Notes under the pieces: model-generated | Database searches by the model: none | What the model saw: only the letters and a program-made list of their open reading frames with translations | What the model was told of the DNA's origin: nothing | Made by a program: the position numbers and the translations under genes | Part shown: one piece after another, positions 35,058 to 43,899 of the stretch | Layout: every line of letters begins with the position of its first letter | Numbering within the stretch: the stretch's first letter is position 1 | Origin: Nonomuraea sp. SYSU D8015 | GTDB taxonomy: Bacteria > Actinomycetota > Actinomycetes > Streptosporangiales > Streptosporangiaceae | NCBI RefSeq assembly: GCF_008065375.1 | Contig: NZ_VJYI01000004.1 | Coordinates: 594,588 to 658,587, forward strand | Direction of reading: 5' to 3' | DNA: 64,000 nt

Positions 35058-35112
35058 GCCTCCTGCCTTTGGTGGAGGGCCCGCCGCTGCGGCCGGCCGC
35101 TAACGTCGGTGC

Positions 35113-36276
35113 GTGAAGTATCTGCGCCTGCTGCGTAGGGAGAGCCGCCGACAGGTGGTCTACGACGTGCTGCTCTGGTTCAGCCTCGCCATCTTCATCA
35201 CCGCCATGGGCCCCGATCCGGTCTTCAAGGATCCGGCCGCCTTCGGCATGGTGACCGTGCCCAGGATCGCGCTGGCCGCGGTGGCGGTGCTGGTCGGCCG
35301 CTGCTGGCCGCTGGCCGCCGTGGTGCTGCTGCTGCCGCTGGGGCCGTGGCGCTTCACCGAGGGGTTCGCCACCGTGGACCTGACCTGGCTGCTGCCCAGG
35401 CGCAACGTGAAGATCCTTCCGGTGCTCGCCACCTCGCCGTTCATCATGTGGTACGCCTACCTCACCGGCCGACGCCTGATCAGGATCTGGCCGGCGTCGG
35501 CTGCGTTCTGGGCGATCGCGGCGTTCGGCGTGGGCGCGGTGCTGGCCATGGGCGGCGATCTGGCGCTGTGGGTTTCCATGGTCAGCGGGCTGCTCGGCAC
35601 CTACCTGGTGCCGTACCTCCTCGGCCTGCTGCGGCGCAGGCTGATCCAGCAGCGGCAGGAGGCCAGGCTGTCGGCCGAGGCGCAGGCACGGCTGCGCGAG
35701 CGGGCCAGGATCGCGCGGGACATGCACGACTCGCTGGGCCACGACCTGGCCCTGATCGCGGTACGGGCCGCCGGGCTGGAGCTGGCCCCCGGGCTCGATC
35801 CCACGCACGCCAAGGCGGCGGGGGAGCTGCGGCTGGCGGCCGCGGACGCCACGGAGCGGCTGCGCCAGATCATCGGACTGCTCCGTGAGGACTCCGACGC
35901 GGCGCCGTTGTCACCGGTGGACGAGGACGTGGCCGAGCTGGTGAGGCGGGCCAGGGACTCGGGCATGGCGATCACCTTCGACCTGGCCGGCGGACCGGCG
36001 CCCGGTCTGGCCGGCGCCGTGGTCCAGGAAGGGCTCACCAACGCCGCCAAGCACGCGCCCGGCGCGGCCGTACGGGTCTCCGTCACGCCGCACCGCGTGA
36101 CCGTGCGCAACGGGCCGCCGCGCTCCCGCCCCACGTCGCGGACCGGCGGTCTGGGGCTGGCGGGCCTGCGCGAGCGCGTACGGCTGGCGGGCGGCACACT
36201 GGCCGCGGGCCCGGTCGGAAACGGCTTCGAGCTGATCGTCGATCTGCCCGGTGCGGAGGAGGAGGATCCCCGCTGA
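35113..36276 (+). CDS. Sensor histidine kinase, NarL-partner (HisKA_3) type, orphan
   Basis: A 387-residue kinase with an N-terminal membrane part of about five helices (first half rich in LAAVAVLVGRCWPLAAVVLL-like segments), then the HisKA_3 box ARIARDMHDSLGHDLALIA with phospho-acceptor H205, and an ATPase domain with EGLTNAAKHAPG (N box) and GGLGLAGLRERV (G box). The class normally pairs with a NarL/FixJ response regulator encoded next to it, but the next gene is an opposite-strand membrane protein. The partner must be elsewhere. The GTG at 35113 sits just after a -10-like TAACGT, suggesting leaderless translation. Confidence 0.88.
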   Translation: MKYLRLLRRESRRQVVYDVLLWFSLAIFITAMGPDPVFKDPAAFGMVTVPRIALAAVAVLVGRCWPLAAVVLLLPLGPWRFTEGFATVDLTWLLPRRNVKILPVLATSPFIMWYAYLTGRRLIRIWPASAAFWAIAAFGVGAVLAMGGDLALWVSMVSGLLGTYLVPYLLGLLRRRLIQQRQEARLSAEAQARLRERARIARDMHDSLGHDLALIAVRAAGLELAPGLDPTHAKAAGELRLAAADATERLRQIIGLLREDSDAAPLSPVDEDVAELVRRARDSGMAITFDLAGGPAPGLAGAVVQEGLTNAAKHAPGAAVRVSVTPHRVTVRNGPPRSRPTSRTGGLGLAGLRERVRLAGGTLAAGPVGNGFELIVDLPGAEEEDPR

Positions 36277-36288
36277 CCGAGCGGTCAG
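36273..36288. terminator. Palindrome carrying both stop codons of convergent genes
   Basis: CTGACCGAGCGGTCAG is a perfect 16-base palindrome. It contains the kinase TGA on the plus strand and the TGA of the membrane protein gene on the minus strand. A 6-bp stem with a 4-base loop may act as a small bidirectional terminator. It is short and has no T-tract. Confidence 0.4.
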
Positions 36289-36926
36289 ACGTGGGCCACG
36301 TGCAGCCGGTGCAGCACCCGCTTGAAGGCGACGATCGAGAACGCGATCGCGCAACCGCTGATCACGGCCACCGCCGAGGTCCGCAGCACCATGTACCAGC
36401 CCAGCGAACCGGCCAGATATTCGTAGACGGCCAGGGCGATGCTCAACGTCGAGTTCATCAGCAGCACGAACGCCCACAGCAACGTGATCCGGGCGAAGAA
36501 CCTGCGGATCCGCTCGTGCTTGAGCACCGCCGACGGCAGATGGATGTAGTCGAGCGTGAGCTTCTGCACGATCGGCTTGTTCAGCCGGACCGAGGCGAGG
36601 AAGGCCATGCTGATGCAGATCGTGCCCATCTCCGGCTGGATGAAGAACCACATCCACGTGCCCGTCCAGAACGACACCAGGGCGCGGATCGTGATCGCGA
36701 ACGACGCCAGCCACATGGTCGCGGGCACCTTGACCCGCCTGACCAGGCGCCATGCCACACCGAGATAGACCCAGGCGACGGTCGCGACGAGCGCCCATTG
36801 GAATCCGAGGACGACCATGGCCAGATAGAAGACCGCCAATGGCGCGACGACGCTCTCGAGCAGCTTGGGTGCCGCCTGCCGGGCGAGCGCGGTAAGGCGT
36901 GGAAGGGTGACTGGGGGATGGTTCAA
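36285..36926 (-). CDS. VC0807-like integral membrane protein
   Basis: A 213-residue protein with six or so hydrophobic helices (VVAPLAVFYLAMVVLGFQWALVA, ITLLWAFVLLMNSTLSIALAVYE). The pattern resembles VC0807/intracellular-septation-A-like membrane proteins found widely in actinomycetes, function unknown. The start is a TTG at 36926, five bases after GGAG. It is convergent with the kinase gene and shares a palindrome with its stop. Nothing else in the context points to a role. Confidence 0.7.
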   Translation of the reverse strand: MNHPPVTLPRLTALARQAAPKLLESVVAPLAVFYLAMVVLGFQWALVATVAWVYLGVAWRLVRRVKVPATMWLASFAITIRALVSFWTGTWMWFFIQPEMGTICISMAFLASVRLNKPIVQKLTLDYIHLPSAVLKHERIRRFFARITLLWAFVLLMNSTLSIALAVYEYLAGSLGWYMVLRTSAVAVISGCAIAFSIVAFKRVLHRLHVAHV

Positions 36927-37142
36927 GGCTGCTCCGCAGATAGGCCGACGATCCAGCGACTACCCGGGCTTCGAGGGACCAGGCTTTCCAGATGGACCGC
37001 TCGCGCTAACCGCAGCGGCGGACCCCTTCGTCCCGGGAAGCACGCCGGTGGCCTACCGTACCCGAGCCGCAGGAGTGCGACTGCCTCTTTTGACACGTTC
37101 CATCTGTTCTCTACGAAATCAGCAGAGCCTTGAACCGAACTT

Positions 37143-37796
37143 TCAACCCAGTGAAGCCGTCGCCAACTTCGCGCCGAACCCGACGAAAACGGCGCCGACA
37201 CAGGAGGTCAGACCGGCGCTCAGCTTCTTGTGGCGGCGGAACTGGTTGGCCAGGAAAGTGCCGCCGAAGATCAGCGCCGTCAGGTAGAGGACGCTGAAGA
37301 CCTGGATCACCGCGCCGAGGATCAGGAACGACAGGGCCGGCATCGGGTACGCCGGGTCCACGAACTGGACGAAGAACGAAACGAAGAACAGGATCGCCTT
37401 CGGGTTCAGCAGGCTGATCACCAGGGCTTTGCGGAACGGACGCGGCTGGTGCTCCACGACGGGCGCGGGAGCGGTGTCGCCGGTCGCCCGGGCGCGCCAG
37501 GACCGCACGGCGCCCCTGATCATCTGGAAGCCGATCCACGCCAGGTAGCCGGCGCCGGCGTACTTGACGACCGTGAACAGCGCCGGGTTCGAGCGGAGCA
37601 GGGACGCGGCGCCGGCGGCGGCGAGGAACATCAGCACCGTGTCGCCGGCGAAGACGCCCGCCGCCGCCCGGTAGCCCTGGCGCACGCCGTGCTGGGCGGC
37701 GAAGCTCAGGACGTACAGGGAGTTCGGCCCGGGCAGGAGAATGATCAGGAAGGCCCCGATCACGTAGGCCCAGAAGTCGGTGATGCCGAAGAACAT
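37143..37796 (-). CDS. LysE/RhtB-family amino-acid exporter
   Basis: A 217-residue membrane protein with about six helices. The GAFLIILLPGPNSLYVLSFA segment near the N-terminus (PGPN motif) and KYAGAGYLAWIGFQMIRG identify the LysE/LeuE/RhtB family, which export amino acids such as leucine, homoserine or threonine. The exact substrate cannot be read. Its ATG is three bases after the stop of the upstream serine hydrolase on the same strand, so the two are probably co-expressed. Confidence 0.9.
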   Translation of the reverse strand: MFFGITDFWAYVIGAFLIILLPGPNSLYVLSFAAQHGVRQGYRAAAGVFAGDTVLMFLAAAGAASLLRSNPALFTVVKYAGAGYLAWIGFQMIRGAVRSWRARATGDTAPAPVVEHQPRPFRKALVISLLNPKAILFFVSFFVQFVDPAYPMPALSFLILGAVIQVFSVLYLTALIFGGTFLANQFRRHKKLSAGLTSCVGAVFVGFGAKLATASLG

Positions 37797-37799
37797 GGG

Positions 37800-38993
37800 C
37801 TATGTGTACCAGATGCCTCCCTTGATCCGCTGGTGGCCGAGGGTCCGGTACGTCGCGTCCACCAGGGCCTGACCGCGCGAGTTGATCCCCAGCCCCGTGC
37901 CCTGCTTGTTCATGGTGTAGCCGAAGGCCAGCCGGGCCGCCGGATCGCAGAACCCGACCGACCCGCCCATCCCCGCGTGCCCGAACGCGGTCGCCGACAT
38001 CAGCGCGCCCTCGCTGTCGGCAGGCGGCAGGTGCCGGTTGTCCACGGCCTTCATGAACCCCAGGGAGAAGTGCGTCGGCACGGCCAGCACCGCGTCGCCG
38101 CCCGCCACCGCCGTGAGCGCCATGAGCGCCAGGTGCTCCCTGCTGACGAGGTCGCCGCCGCCCAGCGACAACGGGCGGTACATGCCCGCCAGGCCCCTGG
38201 CGTTCGTGATCCCGCCGACGGCGCCGAACTCCGCCGCGTGCGCCGCCCGGCTGTCCGACTCCCCGAGCGCCATGTAGCCGCCCTCGTGGGCCAGGAGCAG
38301 CGCGGGAAGCGAGGCCGGGTCGGTGAACGCCCGGACGTAGAACGTGGGAGGCACCTCGGGCGGATCGGCGGGGATCGTCGGCGCGATCCGGCTCTCCTGC
38401 TCCTCCGGCAGACCGAGCCAGAAGTCGAGCCCGAGGGGCTCGGCCACCTCCTCGCGGAAGAACACGCCGAGCGAGCGTCCGCTCACCCGCCGCACCACCT
38501 CCCCGACGAGGTAGCCGAAGGTCAGCGCGTGGTAGCCGTGCGCGGTCCCCGGCGCCCAGAACGGCTCCTCGCCCGCGAGCCGGTCGGCCATGAGCTTCCA
38601 GTCGTAGAAGGCGCCCGGCGGCAGCGGCTCGCGCAGCACGGGCAGCCCGGCCTGGTGGGCGAGCAGGTGCCGGACCAGCGTCGCGTCCTTGCCCCTGGCG
38701 CCGTATTCGGGCCAGTAGCGGGTGACCGGCGCGTCGAGGTCGAGCTCACCGCGCGAGGCCAGCATGTGGGCGCAGAGCGCGGTCGCGCCTTTGGTGCACG
38801 ACCAGACGTGCCCGATGGTGTCACGCTGCCAGGGGACGCCGGGCGCCGCCTGGCCGCCCCACAGGTCGACGAGGACCTCACCGTCGACGATCACGCACAC
38901 GGACGCGCCCACCTCGCCGCGGGAGGCGAGGTTGGCCTCGAACTCCTCCGCGACCTGTGAGAAGCCCGGATCACAGCTGCCTCGCACGGTCAT
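37800..38993 (-). CDS. Class C beta-lactamase-like serine hydrolase (EstB-type)
   Basis: A 397-residue enzyme of the beta-lactamase class C/EstB esterase superfamily. The SxxK nucleophile motif is SCTK in HVWSCTKGATALCAHM (about residue 65), the Tyr of the YxN-like motif is in AHGYHALTFGYLVG, and a C-terminal GHAGMGGSVGF replaces KTG. No signal peptide is seen, so it is probably a cytoplasmic esterase or amide hydrolase rather than a resistance enzyme. It is divergent from the LLM oxidoreductase (100-base spacer) and just upstream of the LysE gene. Confidence 0.85.
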   Translation of the reverse strand: MTVRGSCDPGFSQVAEEFEANLASRGEVGASVCVIVDGEVLVDLWGGQAAPGVPWQRDTIGHVWSCTKGATALCAHMLASRGELDLDAPVTRYWPEYGARGKDATLVRHLLAHQAGLPVLREPLPPGAFYDWKLMADRLAGEEPFWAPGTAHGYHALTFGYLVGEVVRRVSGRSLGVFFREEVAEPLGLDFWLGLPEEQESRIAPTIPADPPEVPPTFYVRAFTDPASLPALLLAHEGGYMALGESDSRAAHAAEFGAVGGITNARGLAGMYRPLSLGGGDLVSREHLALMALTAVAGGDAVLAVPTHFSLGFMKAVDNRHLPPADSEGALMSATAFGHAGMGGSVGFCDPAARLAFGYTMNKQGTGLGINSRGQALVDATYRTLGHQRIKGGIWYT

Positions 38994-39094
38994 TTCCCAA
39001 AGGGATCACGAAAGAGATGGCCTGTAAATGGCCGGTCAACCGATGACTTTCCGCTGTCATGCTGGTCAACCTGGCGAGCGGAGAGGAGCACGAA

Positions 39095-39955
39095 ATGGAT
39101 CTCGGAATCAGCCTCCCCACCTTCGGGCGGCAGGCGGACCCGGAGGCGATCGTCAGGGTCGCCCAGGCGGCGGAGCGGGCAGGGCTGGGGGCGGTGTGGG
39201 CGGGGGAGCGGCTCCTGCGGCCGGCCGAGGCGGCGCTCGCCGGCACCGACCAGACCATGGAACTGCCCGACACCAACGCCCTCGCCTACGACCCGCTGGA
39301 GACGCTGGCGTACGTCGCGGCCAAGACGAGCACGATCCGGCTCGGCACCAGTGTCCTGGGCACGCTGTTCCACAACCCGGTCGTGCTGGCCAAGCGGCTG
39401 GCGACGCTCGACCGGCTCAGCGGCGGGCGGGCCATGATCGGCCTGGGGCAGGGGTGGATGCAGCAGGAGTTCGACGCGGCGGGCGTCTCCGCCAAACGGC
39501 GCGGCGCGGGCTTCGAGGAACACCTCGCCGCCATGCGCGCCTGCTGGGGCCCCGACCCGGTACGGTTCGAGGGCCGCTTCTACTCCATCCCCGAATCGCA
39601 GATCGGCCCCAAGCCCACCGGGCTGACGCTGCTGGCGGGGGCGGGAGCGCCGGCCGCGATCGAGCGGGCGGCCCGGCTCGGGCTGGGGCTGACCGTGGTG
39701 GTGTTCGCCTGGGACGGGCTCAGGCAGGCCGCGGAGGCGTACGGCAAGGGCCAGGGGCCGCTGGTAGCCCACGTGAACGGGTCGATCACCGAGCGGCCGC
39801 TTGACGAGCGGATGCCGCTGACAGGTTCGGCCGAGCAGGTGGCGGAGGACCTGGCCAAGGCCAGGGCGCTGGGCGTGGACCACGTCTTCTGGAACCCGTT
39901 CGACGGCGACCCGGACGAGATGGTCGAGCGCATCCGGGAGCTCAATACCCATTGA
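39095..39955 (+). CDS. LLM-class (luciferase-like) F420-type oxidoreductase
   Basis: A 286-residue TIM-barrel protein of the luciferase-like monooxygenase superfamily: DLGISLPTFGRQADPEAI at the start, TIRLGTSVLGTLFHNPVVLAKRLATLD and SGGRAMIGLGQGWMQQEF. Actinobacterial members of this shape usually use coenzyme F420, but FMN cannot be excluded. The ATG at 39095 lies six bases after GAGGAG and starts the conserved first strand; an ATG 12 codons upstream is rejected. Substrate unknown. A GC-rich terminator follows. Confidence 0.85.
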   Translation: MDLGISLPTFGRQADPEAIVRVAQAAERAGLGAVWAGERLLRPAEAALAGTDQTMELPDTNALAYDPLETLAYVAAKTSTIRLGTSVLGTLFHNPVVLAKRLATLDRLSGGRAMIGLGQGWMQQEFDAAGVSAKRRGAGFEEHLAAMRACWGPDPVRFEGRFYSIPESQIGPKPTGLTLLAGAGAPAAIERAARLGLGLTVVVFAWDGLRQAAEAYGKGQGPLVAHVNGSITERPLDERMPLTGSAEQVAEDLAKARALGVDHVFWNPFDGDPDEMVERIRELNTH

Positions 39956-40000
39956 TCGCGGAATGCCCGCAACGGCGCTCTGTACCTGAACGCGCCGCAT

Positions 40001-40047
40001 CCGCCCGCCCCGCCCCGGCCCGCAGTCGCCGGCAGCGGGGCGGGCGG
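40001..40047 (+). terminator. Terminator hairpin after LLM gene
   Basis: CCGCCCGCCCCG (40001-40012) pairs perfectly with CGGGGCGGGCGG (40036-40047), a 12-bp stem. The 23-base loop can fold further. It lies 46 bases after the stop. Confidence 0.65.
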
Positions 40048-40099
40048 TGGTGTGTCATCGCCGTGCTGCCGGTTTGACCGGCTCGGTCAAATTTGGGTC

Positions 40100-40129
40100 T
40101 TGTCCGCCGACAGGTCGCGCATCTACGCT
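40100..40129 (+). promoter_or_regulatory. Promoter of the GH5 gene
   Basis: TTGTCC (40100-40105) and TACGCT (40124-40129), 18 bases apart. The longer context TTGGGTCTTG...CTACGCT is repeated almost exactly before the chitinase operon, and the operator follows at the same distance in both, which supports the assignment. Confidence 0.6.
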
Positions 40130-40140
40130 CCCCTTGCCGG

Positions 40141-40157
40141 TTAGTAAAGTTTCCTAA
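40141..40157. promoter_or_regulatory. Palindromic operator of the GH5 gene
   Basis: TTAGTAAAGTTTCCTAA differs in one base from the perfect palindrome TTAGGAAAGTTTCCTAA before the chitinase operon. It starts 12 bases after the -10 box, so it overlaps the likely transcription start. A bound repressor would block initiation. ROK- or LacI-type sugar-responsive repressors are likely candidates, but none is encoded next to it. Confidence 0.7.
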
Positions 40158-40177
40158 TGAACAGGGAGCGTTCTCCC

Positions 40178-41566
40178 ATGCAACGATTCCTGCGCGTCGC
40201 CGCGCTGGCCGCGATCGTCGTCGCCTCCTTACAGGCCGTGCCTGCTCAGGCCGCCACCACGTACGAGGCCGAGGACGCCACGATCTCCCAGGGAGCGGCC
40301 GAGTCGAACCACGCCGGCTACAGCGGCACCGGCTTCGTCAACTACGCCAACGTCACCGGCTCGTACGTCGAGTTCGCCGTCGACGCCGCCACGGCCGGCC
40401 CCGCCACCCTCACCTTCAGGTACGCCAACGGCACCACCGCGAACCGCCCGATGGCCATCGCCGTGAACGGCGCCGCGACCACCAAGGACTTCCCGGGCAC
40501 CGGCGCCTGGACCACGTGGCAGCAGACCTCGGTCACGACCACGCTCAACGCGGGCGCCAACACCGTCCGCGCGACCGCCACCACCGCGAACGGCGGCCCC
40601 AACCTCGACCGCCTCGTCGTCGGCGCCCCCTCGGCCGGCACCCCCGTCCAGGCCAACGGGCAGCTCAGGGTGTGCGGCGTCCGGCTCTGCAACGAGCACG
40701 GAAAGCAGATCCAGCTCCGCGGCATGAGCTCGCACGGCCTGCAGTGGTACTACCAGTGCCTGAACACCGCCTCACTGGACGCGCTGGCCAACGACTGGAA
40801 GGCCGACGTCCTGCGCATCTCCATGTACATCCAGGAAGACGGCTACGAGACCAATCCGCGCCTGTTCACCGACCGCGTCCACAACCTGATCGAGCAGGCC
40901 GCCGCCCGCGGCATGTACGCCATCGTCGACTGGCACATGCTCACCCCGGGCGACCCCAACTACAACCTGTCCCGCGCGAAGACGTTCTTCACCGAGATCG
41001 CGCAGCGGCACAACGCCAAGAAGAACCTCCTGTACGAGATCGCCAACGAGCCCAACGGCGTGTCCTGGTCCACGGTCAGGAACTACGCCCACGAGCTCAT
41101 TCCGGTGATCAGGCAGCACGACCCCGACACCCCGATCCTCGTCGGCACCCGTGCCTGGTCGTCGCTGGGCGTCTCCGACGGCGCCACCGAGACCGAGGTG
41201 ATCAACAACCCGGTCAACGCGACCAACATCATGTACACCTTCCACTTCTACGCCGCCTCCCATGGCAGCGAATACCTCAACGCGCTGTCCCGGGCGGCCG
41301 ACCGGATCCCGATGTTCGTCACGGAGTTCGGCACCCAGACCGCCTCCGGCGACGGGTCCAACAACTTCACGCGGGCGCAGCAGTACCTCGACCTGATGGC
41401 GCAGAAGAAGATCAGCTGGGTCAACTGGAACTTCTCCGACGACTTCCGCTCGGGCGCCGTCTTCACGGAGGGCACCTGCCCGAGCGGCCCGTTCGCCGGC
41501 ACCTCGCGGCTCAAGCCGGCGGGCGTCTGGGTCCGCGACCGCATCCGCACCCCTGACGACTTCTGA
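40178..41566 (+). CDS. Secreted GH5 endoglucanase-like enzyme with CBM35
   Basis: A 462-residue secreted glycosidase. Signal peptide: RFLRVAALAAIVVASLQ up to about AQA. Then a CBM35/CBM6-type carbohydrate-binding domain (TTYEAEDATISQ, about 28-150). The GH5 catalytic domain runs to the end: acid/base Glu in LYEIANEPNG, nucleophile Glu in MFVTEFGT, and a YTFHFYA segment. It most resembles GH5_2 cellulases that cut beta-1,4-glucan. The ATG at 40178 is used because GGGAGC lies seven bases before it; an upstream ATG at 40157 sits inside the operator. It shares promoter and operator with the chitinases, so glucan and chitin attack are probably co-regulated. Confidence 0.87.
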   Translation: MQRFLRVAALAAIVVASLQAVPAQAATTYEAEDATISQGAAESNHAGYSGTGFVNYANVTGSYVEFAVDAATAGPATLTFRYANGTTANRPMAIAVNGAATTKDFPGTGAWTTWQQTSVTTTLNAGANTVRATATTANGGPNLDRLVVGAPSAGTPVQANGQLRVCGVRLCNEHGKQIQLRGMSSHGLQWYYQCLNTASLDALANDWKADVLRISMYIQEDGYETNPRLFTDRVHNLIEQAAARGMYAIVDWHMLTPGDPNYNLSRAKTFFTEIAQRHNAKKNLLYEIANEPNGVSWSTVRNYAHELIPVIRQHDPDTPILVGTRAWSSLGVSDGATETEVINNPVNATNIMYTFHFYAASHGSEYLNALSRAADRIPMFVTEFGTQTASGDGSNNFTRAQQYLDLMAQKKISWVNWNFSDDFRSGAVFTEGTCPSGPFAGTSRLKPAGVWVRDRIRTPDDF

Positions 41567-41571
41567 CCCCT

Positions 41572-41605
41572 CGGCCGGCCAGGGCCCGACCACCCTGGCC
41601 GGCCG
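41572..41605 (+). terminator. Terminator hairpin after GH5 gene
   Basis: CGGCCGGCCAGGG (41572-41584) pairs perfectly with CCCTGGCCGGCCG (41593-41605): a 13-bp stem with an 8-base loop, six bases after the stop codon. Confidence 0.75.
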
Positions 41606-41970
41606 CTCATGGGAACACGCACGCCCCTGCCCCGGCCGCCCCCGTAGCCCGTGCGGTGCGCGCGTGCTAAGGCCGTTTTCGGCACCTTGTCGCGGCTGCC
41701 CTCTGCTTCTGCGTCCCCTGCCGTACTTCGGCTGAGGTCTTCTTGGGGAGTGGGGATTCGCGTGGCCAGTCGGCGCGATCGTCGGCCGTGGAGGCGTCGG
41801 CGGCTCCATAGGCGGCGGACCTTCGGCGGAGGGGCGGGGGCGGAAAACGGGGCCGTGGCGTGGTGATCCGGACGTCCGGAAAATTGGGCCTTTCCCGGCG
41901 ATCCCCGCCTCTTCACTCTCAGTTCAGGCGCCCGTCAACACCCGAATCCCGAGCGCCTGAGGAGGACGAG
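41606..41970. other. Gap of about 365 bases, leader of the carboxypeptidase gene
   Basis: No gene recognised; a short arginine-rich frame at 41651-41866 is not protein-like. Near the right end TCAGGCGC (41924-41931) and GCGCCTGA (41953-41960) form an 8-bp inverted repeat whose right arm touches the GGAGG of the next gene. This might affect its translation or mark an operator. No copy of the TTAGGAAAG-type operator is present here. Confidence 0.45.
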
Positions 41971-43797
41971 GTGAAACGCCGATTAGTCATCCTGCTCGCA
42001 GCCCTCAGCCTGATCAGCCTGACCGGCATGACAGGAGCGGGGGCCGCCGCGGAGCCGCCGCCCAACAAGCTGTATCGCGTGGAAGGGCCGTCCAACGCCC
42101 AGCAGCGCAGCGCCGTCGCCGCGACCGGCGCCGCCATCGAGGAGGTGACCGCGCAGTCGGTCCTGGTCACGGCCACGGAAGCCGAGGTCGCCGCCATCAA
42201 GCGGCTCGGCTACCGGGTTGCGGAGGTCCCGCGCCCGACACCCCCGTCCGCCGACGCGTTTGACTTCCCGCCGGCGGACTCCGGCTACCACAACTACGCG
42301 GAGATGACCGCGAACATCAACGCCCTGGTCGCGGCCCATCCGAACATCGTCAGCCAGACGACCTACGGCACCTCGTACGAGGGCAGGGCGCTGCGCCTCA
42401 TCAAGATCAGCGACAACGTGGGCACCGACGAGGCCGAGCCGGAAGTGCTGTTCACCGCGCACCAGCACGCCCGTGAGCACCTCACGGTCGAGATGGCGCT
42501 GTACATCATGCACCTGCTCGCCGACAACTACGGCACGGACGCCAGGATCACGAACCTGGTCAACACCCGGGAAATCTGGATCATGCCGGACATGAACCCG
42601 GACGGCGGCGAGTACGACATCGCCACCGGCAGCTACCGCTCCTGGCGCAAGAACCGGCAGCCCAATTCCGGCTCCTCGGCCGTCGGCACCGACATGAACC
42701 GGAACTGGGCCTACAACTGGGGCTGCTGCGGCGGCTCCTCGGGCTCGCCGTCCAGCGACACGTACCGCGGCGCGAGCGCGGAGTCGGCGCCCGAGGTCAG
42801 GGCGGCGGCCAACTGGGTACGCAGCCGCGTCGTCGGCGGCACCCAGCAGATCAAGGCGCACATCGACTGGCACACCTACAGCGAGCTGATCCTCTGGCCC
42901 TACGGCTACACGTTCGCCGACACGGCGCCCGGCCTGACGCAGGACGACCGGGACGCGCACGCCACGCTCGGCCAGAACATGGCCTCGACCAACGGCTACA
43001 CGCCTGAGCAGTCCAGCGACCTCTACATCACCGACGGCACCATCAACGACTGGATGTGGGGCGTCTACAAGATCTTCAGCTTCACGTTCGAGATGTACCC
43101 GACCGGCTCCAACCCCGGCTTCTATCCGCCGGACGAGCAGATCGGCCCGCAGACCACCCGTAACCGGGAGGCCGTGCTCCGCTTCCTCGAGCACGCCGAC
43201 TGCGTCTACCGGATCATCGGCAAGGAGGCCCAGTACTGCGGCACCGGCAACCCGCCGGTCACCGTCTACTCCGACACCTTCGAGACGGCCACGGGCTGGA
43301 CCGTCAACCCGAACGGCACCGACACCGCCACCCTGGGCCAGTGGGAGCGCGGCGACCCCGAGGCCACCACGTCGTCGGGCGCCAAGCAGCTCGGCACGAC
43401 GGTGAGCGGCACGAACGACCTGGTCACCGGCCGGTTGGCGGGCTCGTCGGCAGGCGCGTACGACATCGACGGCGGCATCACCTCGATCCAGTCACCGCCG
43501 ATCACGCTCCCGTCCACGGGCGCGCTCAACCTGTCCCTGTCGTGGTACCTGGCGCACGGCTCGAACTCCTCCAGCGCCGACTACCTCAGGGTCCGCGTCG
43601 TGGGCGACACCACGTCCACGGTGCTCCAGCAGGCCGGCGCGGCCACCAACCGCAACGGCTCGTGGGCCACGGCCACGGCGAGCCTGAACGCGTTCGCGGG
43701 CCAGACGGTCCGCATCCTCGTCGACGCCGCCGACGCCTCCGGCGCCTCCCTGGTCGAGGCCGGCGTCGACGACGTCAGGATCACCCGGCAACCGTAG
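41971..43797 (+). CDS. Secreted zinc carboxypeptidase, M14 family
   Basis: A 608-residue secreted metallopeptidase. Signal peptide: KRRLVILLAALSLISLTGMTGAGA. A propeptide-like region (about 35-105) precedes the M14 domain. Zinc ligands are in AHQHAREHLTVE (His and Glu) and HIDWHTYSELILWPYG (His); the substrate-binding MNRNW is present, and the catalytic Glu is in FTFEMYP. A beta-sandwich domain (about 430-608, DTFETATGWTVNPNG to VEAGVDDVRI) ends the protein. This matches carboxypeptidase T-like enzymes that release C-terminal residues outside the cell. The GTG at 41971 is five bases after GAGGAGG. A long terminator follows. Confidence 0.9.
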   Translation: MKRRLVILLAALSLISLTGMTGAGAAAEPPPNKLYRVEGPSNAQQRSAVAATGAAIEEVTAQSVLVTATEAEVAAIKRLGYRVAEVPRPTPPSADAFDFPPADSGYHNYAEMTANINALVAAHPNIVSQTTYGTSYEGRALRLIKISDNVGTDEAEPEVLFTAHQHAREHLTVEMALYIMHLLADNYGTDARITNLVNTREIWIMPDMNPDGGEYDIATGSYRSWRKNRQPNSGSSAVGTDMNRNWAYNWGCCGGSSGSPSSDTYRGASAESAPEVRAAANWVRSRVVGGTQQIKAHIDWHTYSELILWPYGYTFADTAPGLTQDDRDAHATLGQNMASTNGYTPEQSSDLYITDGTINDWMWGVYKIFSFTFEMYPTGSNPGFYPPDEQIGPQTTRNREAVLRFLEHADCVYRIIGKEAQYCGTGNPPVTVYSDTFETATGWTVNPNGTDTATLGQWERGDPEATTSSGAKQLGTTVSGTNDLVTGRLAGSSAGAYDIDGGITSIQSPPITLPSTGALNLSLSWYLAHGSNSSSADYLRVRVVGDTTSTVLQQAGAATNRNGSWATATASLNAFAGQTVRILVDAADASGASLVEAGVDDVRITRQP

Positions 43798-43810
43798 ATC
43801 GCGCCGCATT

Positions 43811-43845
43811 CTCCGCCGTACGAGGGCCTGCCTCGTACGGCGGAG
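43811..43845 (+). terminator. Terminator with perfect 15-bp stem
   Basis: CTCCGCCGTACGAGG (43811-43825) and CCTCGTACGGCGGAG (43831-43845) pair without mismatch around a 5-base loop, 13 bases after the carboxypeptidase stop. It separates that gene from the chitinase promoter that begins only 15 bases later. Confidence 0.85.
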
Positions 43846-43859
43846 TCATGTTTTGGGTC

Positions 43860-43888
43860 TTGTAAGGACGGGGTGTCAAAGCTACGAT
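43860..43888 (+). promoter_or_regulatory. Promoter of the chitinase operon
   Basis: TTGTAA (43860-43865) and TACGAT (43883-43888), 17 bases apart, in the same context (TTGGGTCTTG...CTACGAT) as the GH5 promoter. The distance from the CTACG element to the operator is identical (18 bases) in both. Confidence 0.65.
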
Positions 43889-43899
43889 CGCGACAACTC

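Larger units (their letters stand above)
34677..35112. promoter_or_regulatory. Divergent control region of the DedA operon and the histidine kinase
   Basis: About 435 bases without a gene, holding the promoters of two divergent units. It contains a 16-base direct repeat (see separate entries), each copy embedded in a short hairpin. Just before the kinase, TAACGT (35101-35106) lies six bases from the GTG, which would give a leaderless mRNA. No tRNA is seen. Confidence 0.6.

Noticed and set aside
36927..37142. A gene or RNA in the 216-base gap between the VC0807-like and LysE genes
   Set aside because: No frame, hairpin with T-tract or conserved element stood out.
37800..38993. A beta-lactam resistance gene
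   Set aside because: SxxK and Tyr motifs are present but the KTG element is replaced and there is no signal peptide, which fits an esterase of the EstB type better.
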